Part shown: positions 9,475 through 17,226 of the stretch, in pieces | Layout: each line of letters starts with the position of its first letter | How positions within the stretch are numbered: position 1 is the stretch's first letter | DNA from: Pseudomonas haemolytica | GTDB lineage: Bacteria; Pseudomonadota; Gammaproteobacteria; Pseudomonadales; Pseudomonadaceae | NCBI RefSeq assembly: GCF_009659625.1 | Contig: NZ_VOIW01000003.1 | Location: 1 to 64,000, forward strand | DNA: 64,000 nt | Direction of reading: 5' to 3' | Notes under the pieces: generated by a model | Databases searched by the model: none | The model's input: only the letters and a program-made list of their open reading frames with translations | What the model was told of the DNA's origin: nothing | Made by a program: the position numbers and the translations under genes

Positions 9475-9514
9475 AAAGCCCGCCCCGGGTAACCGGAGAC
9501 GGGCTTTGTTGTTT
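9475..9514 (+). terminator. Rho-independent terminator after the DUF1127 gene
   Basis: AAAGCCCG (9475-9482) pairs with CGGGCTTT (9500-9507), followed by a T/G-rich tail (TGTTGTTT). Confidence 0.7.
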
Positions 9515-9555
9515 CTGCGATATCGCCTTGAATCTTCGAGGATTTCTACAAGCAG

Positions 9556-9591
9556 GTACAGTTTTAAAATTATAGAAAAAGATAGGTACAG
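9556..9591 (+). promoter_or_regulatory. Direct GTACAG repeat upstream of the DUF2388 operon
   Basis: GTACAG at 9556-9561 and 9586-9591, exactly 30 bp apart, in an A/T-rich stretch (about 9560-9585). Three helical turns between direct repeats is a spacing seen for MocR-type (GabR-like) regulators. The regulator itself is not in this window. The rest of 9515-9746 holds no gene. Confidence 0.4.
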
Positions 9592-9746
9592 ATGAATTGC
9601 AAGCTTCCGAATGGACGGGCGCAAGACTAATATCCATCCACCACGTGGCGAACCTTGTAGAGCGTGCGTCTGATGCTCAACAGTCCCAGTCCGTTTCGCA
9701 GTGGCCGTTTCGCGCCACCTTCTTATTCGTCTACAGGAGTTACCCC

Positions 9747-10067
9747 ATGTCCCGTCTTCGCCTGCTGTGCACTGCCGCTGTGTTGACTCTGGCTGCCAAT
9801 GCCAATGCGAGCAGCTTGATCATGACCACCGACTCGATCGTCGGCGCGCTGAAAGCCACCTCCGATGCCAGTTCCGATGCTACATCCTCCCTGCGCGACA
9901 ACAAGGTCGTACAGGCCGCCCGTGACGACGCCGCCAGCTTTGTCGCCAGCGAAGGCGCCATCCGTGGCGTGAAGCTGGAAAGCGCCCTGGCCCAGATCCG
10001 CCAACAAGCACCGCAACTGAACACCGCAACCGATGCACAGCTGGCACAGGCCATCCTGGCGATCTGA
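9747..10067 (+). CDS. Secreted DUF2388 protein, paralogue 1
   Basis: 106 residues with a Sec signal peptide (cleavage after about residue 21, ANANA). The mature protein has the DUF2388 pattern: a serine/threonine-rich N-terminal part, then VVQAARDDAASFVASEGAIRG and LESALAQIRQ, ending LAQAILAI. The start at 9747 follows AGGAG by 8 nt. It is the first of three tandem paralogues leading into a DUF4105 gene. Function unknown; an exported small periplasmic or secreted protein. Confidence 0.8.
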   Translation: MSRLRLLCTAAVLTLAANANASSLIMTTDSIVGALKATSDASSDATSSLRDNKVVQAARDDAASFVASEGAIRGVKLESALAQIRQQAPQLNTATDAQLAQAILAI

Positions 10068-10173
10068 TCGGCGGCAACCAGAAGGGAGCGCATGCCGCTC
10101 CCGGATGCCTCGGCGCTGGCTCTCGCCGGGCCATTGCGCTAGCCTTGGCGCTCGCTTTCAGTTGTCGAGTCCC

Positions 10174-10482
10174 ATGGTTTTTTCATACCGCCTGTTGATC
10201 GTCCCTGTACTGTTTTCCGCTTGCTGGTCACCTTTGGCTTCGGCCCTTGATGTGTCCACCCAGAGCACCGTTGTCAGCGTGTACGCCACCAGCAAGGTGA
10301 CCTCTGCACCGTTCGACGACAAGTTGATATTGGCCGCCCAGGATGATGCTGCCGCTTTCATCGCCACTGACGGCCAATGGCGGGGCGCACGACTGGAGTC
10401 TGCACTGGATTATCTGCGCCGCACCCAGCCAAAACTTCATGCAAGCGACCTTGAACTGGCGCAGGCAATTCTCGTCCAATAA
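10174..10482 (+). CDS. Secreted DUF2388 protein, paralogue 2
   Basis: 102 residues, signal peptide to about residue 24 (SPLASA). The mature part matches paralogue 1 in layout: LILAAQDDAAAFIATDGQWRG, LESALDYLRR and a final LAQAILVQ. The start is less certain because there is no strong ribosome-binding site before 10174. It lies 106 bp after paralogue 1. This is the most diverged copy, having lost the serine/threonine run around residues 40-50. Confidence 0.75.
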   Translation: MVFSYRLLIVPVLFSACWSPLASALDVSTQSTVVSVYATSKVTSAPFDDKLILAAQDDAAAFIATDGQWRGARLESALDYLRRTQPKLHASDLELAQAILVQ

Positions 10483-10509
10483 TCATCTTTGTATTTGGAG
10501 TCACCCCCA

Positions 10510-10830
10510 ATGCGTAGCCCGTTGATCGTCGCCGCCCTCGGCCTGCTGTTTTTGGCTGATGTCGCCCAGGCGCAAACCTTGAAGGCCACCAGCAACATCG
10601 TCGTGCGAGCTTCGGCGCGCACTATTGATTTCACCTCGGACACCACCACCTCCATCCGCGACTCCAAAATCGTGCGTGAAGCACACGATGATGCCGCCAG
10701 TTTCGTCGCCACCAATGGCGAAATTCGCGGGGCGCAACTTGAAGCAGCTTTTGACACCCTGCGCACCCGCGTACCCGAAGCCCGTGATGCCAGTGATCAG
10801 ACCCTCGCCGAAGCTATTCTCGCTCTGTGA
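10510..10830 (+). CDS. Secreted DUF2388 protein, paralogue 3
   Basis: 106 residues, signal peptide to about residue 21 (DVAQAQ). The mature part carries the shared block IVREAHDDAASFVATNGEIRG, LEAAFDTLRTR and the end LAEAILAL. GGAG lies 9 nt before the ATG. Its stop overlaps the GTG start of the next gene by 4 bp (GTGA), so this small protein and the DUF4105 protein are translationally coupled. Confidence 0.8.
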   Translation: MRSPLIVAALGLLFLADVAQAQTLKATSNIVVRASARTIDFTSDTTTSIRDSKIVREAHDDAASFVATNGEIRGAQLEAAFDTLRTRVPEARDASDQTLAEAILAL

Positions 10831-12788
10831 GGCGAATCAACGCCTGGCTCCTGGCCGGGGCCGTGCTGCTGTGTGCAAGTGCAGCCCAGGCCAGCCTGCA
10901 ACTGCGGCTCAAAGCCGATGGCCTGAGCCCGGCCGAACAGCAGGCCAGCCAGGCATTGCTCGATGAAGCACTACACGCCTTGCCGCCGCGCTTTGTCGAG
11001 CAATTGGACCGGCGTATTGATGTTGGCTGGACCGATAAAATGCCCGAGAACGCCTACGGCCAGGCGTCATTGGTTTCGGAGTTGGACCTCAACCAAAACC
11101 TGCTAGCCAGCCTGACCGATGGCAGCGCCGCCACCCAAAAAACCAATCGCCCCCATGGCACTGTGCGCAGGGAAATGCTCGCCACCGTGCTGCATGAACT
11201 GACCCACATCTATGACCGTGCACGCCTTTGGCCCAAAGACGAGCGCACGCTGATCCAGCGTTGCAGCCGCCAGAACAACATCACGGGCTTGATCGGCCTG
11301 CCCGACCAATGCCGCGGCCAGAACGATCGTCGCTTCACGCTGAGCGATGACCCACGCCTGCTGGACCTTGCCGGCTGGCCACAATACGTCGGCCGTCGCG
11401 GTGAACGCGAACAGCACAACAATCAGGTGGTCCGCAGCCCGGATATCTATGAAACCACCAGCCCGCTGGAGTTCGTGGCGGTCAATATGGAGTACTTCCT
11501 CCTCGACCCCAGCTATGCCTGCCGCCGCCCCGCGTTATTCCGCTACTACGAGGAACACTTTGGCTGGGCCCCGCCGGAGCAAGATACTTGTGCCAAGACT
11601 TACCCATTCCTGAACGCCGGCAACGACTTCGCCAAGACGCCCCTGGGCCAGATCGACCCGGAACGTGTGTATGAAATTGACTACCTGCTCGCCGAAGCCA
11701 ACCAAAACCTGGTGAGCCGCTGGGGCCATAGCATGTTGCGCCTGGTGATTTGCGCACCAGGTCGCCCGCGCGGCCCGGATTGTCGTCTGGACCTGGACCG
11801 GCACTTGGTGTTGTCCTACCGAGCCTTTGTCGGTGACGTACAGCTGTCGAGCTGGGATGGCCTGGTGGGTAAGTACCCGTCGCGGCTGTTTGTACTGCCG
11901 CTGGCGCAAGTCATCGACGAATACACCAAGACCGAATTGCGCGGCCTGGCGTCGGTGCCGCTGAAACTCAACCGCCAGGAAATCAACGACACCGTCGAAC
12001 ACGCCGCTGAAATGCACTGGAGCTATGACGGAAACTACTTCTTTATCTCCAACAACTGCGCGGTCGAGAGCCTGAAACTGTTGCGCAGTGGCAGCGCCAA
12101 CCCGCAATTGACCGGCCTGGACAACATCACGCCTAACGGTTTGCTCGAAGTCCTCAGCGCACGCGGCCTGGCCGATACCAGCGTATTGAATGACAAGCGC
12201 GAGGCGCTGCGCCTGGGGTATCACTTCGACTCGTTCCGCGAGCGTTACCAGGCCATGTTCGATGTATTGCGCAAGCGCCTGCCGATCAAGCAGACCCAGG
12301 TCGAAGACTGGTTATCCCTCGATGCTCAGGCGCGCCGCCAGTGGTTCAGCCAGGCCGACCTGCGTACCAGTGCTGCGTTGTTGCTGCTGGAGCAGGCCAG
12401 CTATCGCAAGCAACTGATGCTTGCCCAGGACGAAGTCAAACAACGCTATCTCAACGCCCGCGAGCTGAAAAACGGCGGCATGGAGAAAGCCAACAACACA
12501 CTGCAACAGATCCTCGCCAATAGCGGCTTTCTCAGTCGCCCGGCCGAGTTGCTCGACAGTGGTGGCTACGGCCTGCCGCAGCCTTCGGAAGCCAAGCGCC
12601 TGGAATCGGAGAGCGCCGAGCGCCAGAAGCAACTGCAATCATTGACCGGCGAGCTGGATAAAGAGGTGAGGGCGCTGCTCGATCCATCCCGCGCCGCCGA
12701 GATTGCCGCCTGTGAAGCCAACCTCAAACAGCTGGGTGAGCATCTGCGTACGTTGCATAAAGCAGCCGGTGGCCTCGAACTACCCTAA
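10827..12788 (+). CDS. Periplasmic DUF4105 (Lnb_N-like) protein with HExxH motif
   Basis: 653 residues with an N-terminal signal peptide (to about residue 22). The N-terminal region carries HELTH (H123, E124, H127) followed by a later Glu in VAVNMEYFLLDP, the layout of a gluzincin-type zinc metallopeptidase. The middle region has the DUF4105 marks WGHSMLRL and FISNNCAVESLK, in which His and Cys suggest a papain-like fold. The C-terminal 150 residues are helical and charged, possibly coiled coil. Both possible active sites are inferences from motifs. It is coupled to three DUF2388 genes; function unknown. Confidence 0.78.
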   Translation: MRRINAWLLAGAVLLCASAAQASLQLRLKADGLSPAEQQASQALLDEALHALPPRFVEQLDRRIDVGWTDKMPENAYGQASLVSELDLNQNLLASLTDGSAATQKTNRPHGTVRREMLATVLHELTHIYDRARLWPKDERTLIQRCSRQNNITGLIGLPDQCRGQNDRRFTLSDDPRLLDLAGWPQYVGRRGEREQHNNQVVRSPDIYETTSPLEFVAVNMEYFLLDPSYACRRPALFRYYEEHFGWAPPEQDTCAKTYPFLNAGNDFAKTPLGQIDPERVYEIDYLLAEANQNLVSRWGHSMLRLVICAPGRPRGPDCRLDLDRHLVLSYRAFVGDVQLSSWDGLVGKYPSRLFVLPLAQVIDEYTKTELRGLASVPLKLNRQEINDTVEHAAEMHWSYDGNYFFISNNCAVESLKLLRSGSANPQLTGLDNITPNGLLEVLSARGLADTSVLNDKREALRLGYHFDSFRERYQAMFDVLRKRLPIKQTQVEDWLSLDAQARRQWFSQADLRTSAALLLLEQASYRKQLMLAQDEVKQRYLNARELKNGGMEKANNTLQQILANSGFLSRPAELLDSGGYGLPQPSEAKRLESESAERQKQLQSLTGELDKEVRALLDPSRAAEIAACEANLKQLGEHLRTLHKAAGGLELP

Positions 12789-12812
12789 ATACCTAGCGGT
12801 ACACAATCAAAT

Positions 12813-12902
12813 TGTGGAGGGGGCTTACTCCCGATAGCGTCGGTGCAGTCATTATCTTCAGTGACTGATACACCGCGATCGGGAGCAAGCCCCCTCCCAC
12901 AT
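12813..12902. repeat. Inverted REP pair
   Basis: Left arm GTGGAGGGGGCTTACTCCCG and its inverted partner CGGGAGCAAGCCCCCTCCCAC about 50 bp later, forming an imperfect hairpin. The left arm carries small differences from the common core. Confidence 0.85.
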
Positions 12903-13012
12903 TTTTATCTGCATCAGCCTTAAGACCGTATATCCCCAGTTTCTGCGGCGAAAGCTGGCTGAAAGCTTCCCCGTCTAGGATCGCCCCCACTGCCGGCAAT
13001 AGACCGGCTGTT

Positions 13013-13023
13013 AACAACAACAA
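13013..13023 (+). promoter_or_regulatory. CA-motif, candidate Hfq/Crc site
   Basis: AACAACAACAA lies directly before and into the ATG of a small leader ORF, 132 bp upstream of the citrate transporter start. Hfq with Crc binds AAnAAnAA motifs in Pseudomonas to repress catabolic mRNAs. Citrate transport would be a sensible target, but the distance from the main start is unusual. Confidence 0.4.
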
Positions 13024-13130
13024 TGGTGATTCCCGATGTCCGCTCGTACCCGCCTGTTCGCCCCGACTCCACCCGTACGCCTCGTGCCTTTCGTTCTGCG
13101 CTGACCCTCACTCGGTTCGCCATTCCCTAG
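13023..13130 (+). CDS. Possible leader peptide upstream of the citrate transporter
   Basis: A 35-codon reading frame from ATG 13023 to TAG 13130, rich in Pro, Arg, Ser and Thr, 24 bp before the transporter start and in the same frame. It has no clear ribosome-binding site, and its start overlaps the CA-motif. It may be a regulatory leader or chance. Confidence 0.25.
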   Translation: MVIPDVRSYPPVRPDSTRTPRAFRSALTLTRFAIP

Positions 13131-13154
13131 CCGCGCTACGCCTGGAGTATTCCT

Positions 13155-14462
13155 ATGCTGACTTTCCTTGGCTTTGCCATGGTCATCACGTTCATGTTCC
13201 TGATCATGACCAAGCGCCTGTCCGCGCTGATCGCCTTGATCATCGTGCCGATCCTGTTCGCGCTGTTCGGCGGCTTCGCGCCGAAGATCGGCCCGATGAT
13301 GCTCGAAGGCATCACCAAGCTCGCGCCGACCGGCGTGATGCTGATGTTTGCCATCCTCTACTTTGCCCTGATGATCGACTCCGGCCTGTTCGACCCGGCC
13401 GTGCGCAAGATCCTCAAGATGGTCAAGGGCGACCCGCTGAAAGTCTCGGTCGGCACCGCCGTGCTGGCCCTGGTGGTGTCCCTCGACGGTGACGGCGCCA
13501 CCACCTACATGATCTGCGTCGCCGCCATGTTGCCGCTGTACCAGCGTATCGGTATGAGCCCGCGCATCATGGCCGGCCTGATCATTCTCGCCGGTGGCGT
13601 GATGAACATGACCCCCTGGGGTGGCCCGACGGCCCGCGCCGCCAGTGCGTTGCATGTGGACCCTTCCGACATCTTCGTACCGATGATCCCAGCCATGGCC
13701 GCCGGTGTCGTAGCGATCCTGGTGATTGCCTACATGTACGGCAAGCGCGAGCGTGCGCGCCTGGGCGAGTTGCACCTGCAAGGCGACGAGATCGACCACA
13801 GCGAAATCAGCGTGTCGCAGTACCCTGACGCCCGCCGTCCGAAGTTGATCTGGTTCAACGGTGCTCTGACCCTGGCGCTGATGTGCACACTGATCGCCGG
13901 CCTGCTGCCACTGCCCGTGCTGTTCATGGTGGCGTTCAGTATCGCGATGATCGTCAACTATCCCTGCCTGCAAATGCAGAAAGACCGCGTCGCGGCCCAC
14001 GCCGGCAGCGTACTGGCGGTAGTGGGGCTGATCTTCGCTGCGGGTATTTTCACGGGCATCCTGTCGGGTACCGGCATGGTCGACGCCATGTCCAAGAGCT
14101 TGCTGGCGGTCATCCCCGAGGCCATGGGCCCGTACCTGGCGGTGATCACCGCGTTGGTGAGCATGCCGTTCACCTTCTTCATGTCCAACGATGCGTTCTA
14201 CTATGGCGTGCTGCCAGTGTTGGCCGAAGCCGCTAGCCATTACGGCATCACCGCCGTGGAAATGGCCCGCGCATCCATTGTTGGCCAACCGGTACACTTG
14301 CTCAGCCCGCTGGTACCCTCGACTTACCTGCTGGTGGCACTGGCCGGTATCGAATTCGGCGATCATCAACGCTTCACCCTCAAGTGGGCAGTGCTGGTGT
14401 GCCTGTGCATAATGTTCGCCGCACTGCTGATGGGGATTTTTCCGCTGTTCAGCACTCTATAA
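13155..14462 (+). CDS. CitMHS-family citrate-metal/proton symporter
   Basis: 435-residue inner-membrane transporter with about 11-12 hydrophobic helices. Family marks include SLDGDGATTYMICVAAMLPL and GGVMNMTPWGGPTARAA in the first half, and MSNDAFYYGVLPVLAEAA in the second. CitMHS proteins import citrate complexed with divalent metals. GGAG lies 8 nt before the ATG. It stands alone, after a REP pair and a possible leader ORF. Confidence 0.9.
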   Translation: MLTFLGFAMVITFMFLIMTKRLSALIALIIVPILFALFGGFAPKIGPMMLEGITKLAPTGVMLMFAILYFALMIDSGLFDPAVRKILKMVKGDPLKVSVGTAVLALVVSLDGDGATTYMICVAAMLPLYQRIGMSPRIMAGLIILAGGVMNMTPWGGPTARAASALHVDPSDIFVPMIPAMAAGVVAILVIAYMYGKRERARLGELHLQGDEIDHSEISVSQYPDARRPKLIWFNGALTLALMCTLIAGLLPLPVLFMVAFSIAMIVNYPCLQMQKDRVAAHAGSVLAVVGLIFAAGIFTGILSGTGMVDAMSKSLLAVIPEAMGPYLAVITALVSMPFTFFMSNDAFYYGVLPVLAEAASHYGITAVEMARASIVGQPVHLLSPLVPSTYLLVALAGIEFGDHQRFTLKWAVLVCLCIMFAALLMGIFPLFSTL

Positions 14463-14530
14463 TCCTACCGACTCACTCACCGCGCGGCGCTGCAGCTGGC
14501 GCGGTTTAACATTTGCTCAAAGGAATACAC

Positions 14531-15298
14531 ATGGAATGGCTGACCAATCCGGAAATCTGGATTGCCTTCTTCACCCTGACGGCCCTCGAGATCGTCCTGG
14601 GCATCGATAACATCATCATGATTTCGATCCTGGTCAGCCGCATGCCCAAGCATATGCAGGCGCGCACCCGGATCTTCGGCCTGGCCCTGGCCATGGTCAC
14701 GCGAATCCTGTTGCTGCTGTCGATCACCTGGGTCATGCAACTGACCGCCGACCTGTTCGTGGTGTTTGACCAGGGTATTTCCGGCCGAGACCTGATCCTG
14801 TTCTTCGGCGGCTTGTTCCTGCTGTGGAAAAGCTCCCAGGAGATGTACCACGCCCTGGAAGGTGAAGACGAAACCCACGAAGAGCCGGGCGGCAAAGGTG
14901 GCAAGTTCATCTACACCATCATCCAGATCGCCATCATCGACATCGTGTTCTCCCTGGACTCGGTAATCACCGCCGTCGGCATGGTTTCCCACGTGCCGGT
15001 GATGGTCGCAGCGATCATCGTTGCGGTACTGGTGATGATGCTGGCTGCCGGCACCATCAGCGAATTCATCGACAAGCACCCGTCGCTGAAAATGCTGGCG
15101 CTGTCGTTCCTGCTGGTAGTAGGTACCGTGCTGATCGCCGAATCCTTCGGCGTGCACGTGCCAAAAGGCTACGTCTACTTCGCCATGGCGTTCTCGCTGG
15201 CGGTGGAAGCGGTGAATATCAAGATGCGCACCGCCATCGCGAAAAAGAAAAAACAGCAGGACCCTGTGAAACTGCGCAAGGACATTCCGGGTCAATAA
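14531..15298 (+). CDS. TerC-family integral membrane protein
   Basis: 255 residues, seven or so membrane helices, with the TerC signatures EIVLGIDNIIMISIL (first repeat) and DIVFSLDSVITAVGM (second repeat), whose acidic residues sit inside the membrane. TerC proteins are tied to tellurite resistance and to manganese export/metal loading of exported proteins. AAAGGA lies 8 nt before the start. The C-terminus is basic (AKKKKQQDPVKLRKDI). Confidence 0.9.
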   Translation: MEWLTNPEIWIAFFTLTALEIVLGIDNIIMISILVSRMPKHMQARTRIFGLALAMVTRILLLLSITWVMQLTADLFVVFDQGISGRDLILFFGGLFLLWKSSQEMYHALEGEDETHEEPGGKGGKFIYTIIQIAIIDIVFSLDSVITAVGMVSHVPVMVAAIIVAVLVMMLAAGTISEFIDKHPSLKMLALSFLLVVGTVLIAESFGVHVPKGYVYFAMAFSLAVEAVNIKMRTAIAKKKKQQDPVKLRKDIPGQ

Positions 15299-15314
15299 TC
15301 ATGGCCCGCTGCTG

Positions 15315-15342
15315 AAATGGGGCGCTCGCGCCCCATTTTTTC
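15315..15342 (+). terminator. Rho-independent terminator after the TerC gene
   Basis: AATGGGGCG / CGCCCCATT with a 3-nt CTC loop, followed by six T. Confidence 0.88.
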
Positions 15343-15509
15343 ATCTGCAAAAAACTGATTTCATGACAGTTTTGTTTCAATCCCCACTTTAGCTATGCGA
15401 TGCTGGCGCAGAGCCCATTCGCCAACTACAGCTTAAGTACAAGACGTAGAACGGCACGCGGCAATTCTCATTTGCTCCTGTTGGAGCACACCCAAACGGG
15501 GGGCCGAGC

Positions 15510-17168
15510 ATGCTGACCTTGCTCAATCTGCTTTCCGCCGTGACCCTGCTTATCTGGGGCACGCACATTGTCCGTACCGGCATCCTGCGGGTCTACGGCT
15601 CCAACTTGCGCCAAGTCATCGGGCAGAACATGTCCAAGCGCTGGCTGGCCTTTGTCGCCGGGATTCTGGTGACAGCCATGGTGCAAAGCAGCAACGCTAC
15701 CGCGATGCTGGTGACGTCCTTTGTCGGCCAAGGGCTGATGAGCCTCACGCCTGCCTTGGCCACCATGCTCGGCGCCGACGTCGGTACCGCGTTGATGGCG
15801 CGCGTACTGACCTTCGACCTGTCCTGGCTATCGCCGCTGCTGATCTTTCTCGGGGTGATTTTCTTCCTCTCGCGCAAACAGACACGGGCAGGGCAGTTGG
15901 GCCGGGTCGGTATCGGCCTAGGGCTGATCATCCTCGCGCTGCAATTGATCGTCGAAGCCGCCGGCCCCATTACCCATGCCCAAGGCGTCAAAGTCATCTT
16001 CGCCTCGCTGACCGGCGATATCTTGCTGGACGCCTTGGTCGGCGCGCTGTTCGCGATGATTTCCTACTCCAGCCTTGCAGCGGTGTTGCTCACGGCAACC
16101 CTGGCCGGCGCTGGCGTGATCGGTTTGCATGTGGCAATCGGCCTGGTGATCGGCGCCAACATCGGCAGCGGTGTACTCGCGTTCCTCAGCACCAGCATGC
16201 AGAACACCGCCGGGCGCCAGGTGGCCCTGGGCAGCCTGCTGTACAAATTGATCGGCCTGCTGCTGATCATTCCAGTGCTTGACCCACTCGTACTCTGGAT
16301 GGACGGCCTGGACTACAGCGCCCAAGGCATGGTCATCACCTTCCACCTGCTCTACAACGTCACGCGTTGCTTGATTCTGCTGCCGACCATTGGCCCTATG
16401 GCGCGGCTATGCGCCTGGCTGCTGCCCGAGCGCGAAGAAACCAATGGCAAGGCCAAACCGCGCCATCTTGACCTGGCCGCGCTCACCACGCCGAGCCTGG
16501 CCCTGGCCAACGCCGCGCGGGAAACCCTGCGCCTGGGCGACCTGATCGACAATATGCTCACTTCGATGCAAGAGGTCCTGCGCGGCAATCAAACCGCGAT
16601 CACCCAGCAAATGCGCAGCCTCAGCGATGACGTCGAGGCGCTCTACAGCGCGATCAAGCTCTACCTGGCGCAAATGCCCCGTGAAGACCTGAGTGAACAA
16701 GACAGCCGCCGCTGGGCAGAAATCATCGAGCTGTCGATCAACCTGAAACTGGCGGGCGACCTGATCGAACGCATGCTGCGCAAGGTCCAGCAGCAGAAAA
16801 CCTCGCAGCGCCGGCAGTTCTCCGAAGTGGGCCTGGAAGAGCTCAGCGGCCTGCACAGCCAGTTGATCGCCAACCTGCGCCTGGGTCTGTCGGTGTTTCT
16901 CAGCGGTGATGCGGAAAGCGCCCGCCAATTGCTGCGTGAAAAACGCCGCTTTCGCGCCCAGGAACGTCGCCTGGCCCACGCCCATGTCAGCCGCCTGCAA
17001 CGCAAGATTGTGCAGAGCCTGGAAACCAGCTCATTGCACTTGGAGCTGATTGCCGACATGAAACGCTTGAACTCGTTGTTTTGCAGCAGTGCTTATGTAG
17101 TGTTGGAAACGTCCGACACCGGCGCACTCTCCGCCGAAGATATTGCCGACATCACCCATTCGCCCTGA
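15510..17168 (+). CDS. Na/Pi cotransporter family protein with PhoU-like domain
   Basis: 552 residues. Residues 1-310 form the membrane domain, with the inverted-repeat QSSNATAMLVTSFVG motif near residue 60 and the related SYSSLAAVLLTATLAG near residue 190. Residues 340-540 are a soluble helical PhoU-like domain. Relatives take up phosphate with sodium (NptA/YjbB group). No pst or pho genes are adjacent, so the physiological substrate is inferred from family only. Confidence 0.87.
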   Translation: MLTLLNLLSAVTLLIWGTHIVRTGILRVYGSNLRQVIGQNMSKRWLAFVAGILVTAMVQSSNATAMLVTSFVGQGLMSLTPALATMLGADVGTALMARVLTFDLSWLSPLLIFLGVIFFLSRKQTRAGQLGRVGIGLGLIILALQLIVEAAGPITHAQGVKVIFASLTGDILLDALVGALFAMISYSSLAAVLLTATLAGAGVIGLHVAIGLVIGANIGSGVLAFLSTSMQNTAGRQVALGSLLYKLIGLLLIIPVLDPLVLWMDGLDYSAQGMVITFHLLYNVTRCLILLPTIGPMARLCAWLLPEREETNGKAKPRHLDLAALTTPSLALANAARETLRLGDLIDNMLTSMQEVLRGNQTAITQQMRSLSDDVEALYSAIKLYLAQMPREDLSEQDSRRWAEIIELSINLKLAGDLIERMLRKVQQQKTSQRRQFSEVGLEELSGLHSQLIANLRLGLSVFLSGDAESARQLLREKRRFRAQERRLAHAHVSRLQRKIVQSLETSSLHLELIADMKRLNSLFCSSAYVVLETSDTGALSAEDIADITHSP

Positions 17169-17226
17169 ACGTACGACGGCGAGTGAAGTCAGTTAACAAT
17201 GGACCTCATTCGCCAGGAAGCTTGTT

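Noticed and set aside
13011..14369. 452-residue minus-strand reading frame opposite the citrate transporter
   Set aside because: Same His/Gln/Arg-rich composition as other antisense shadows; the plus strand encodes a clear CitMHS transporter.
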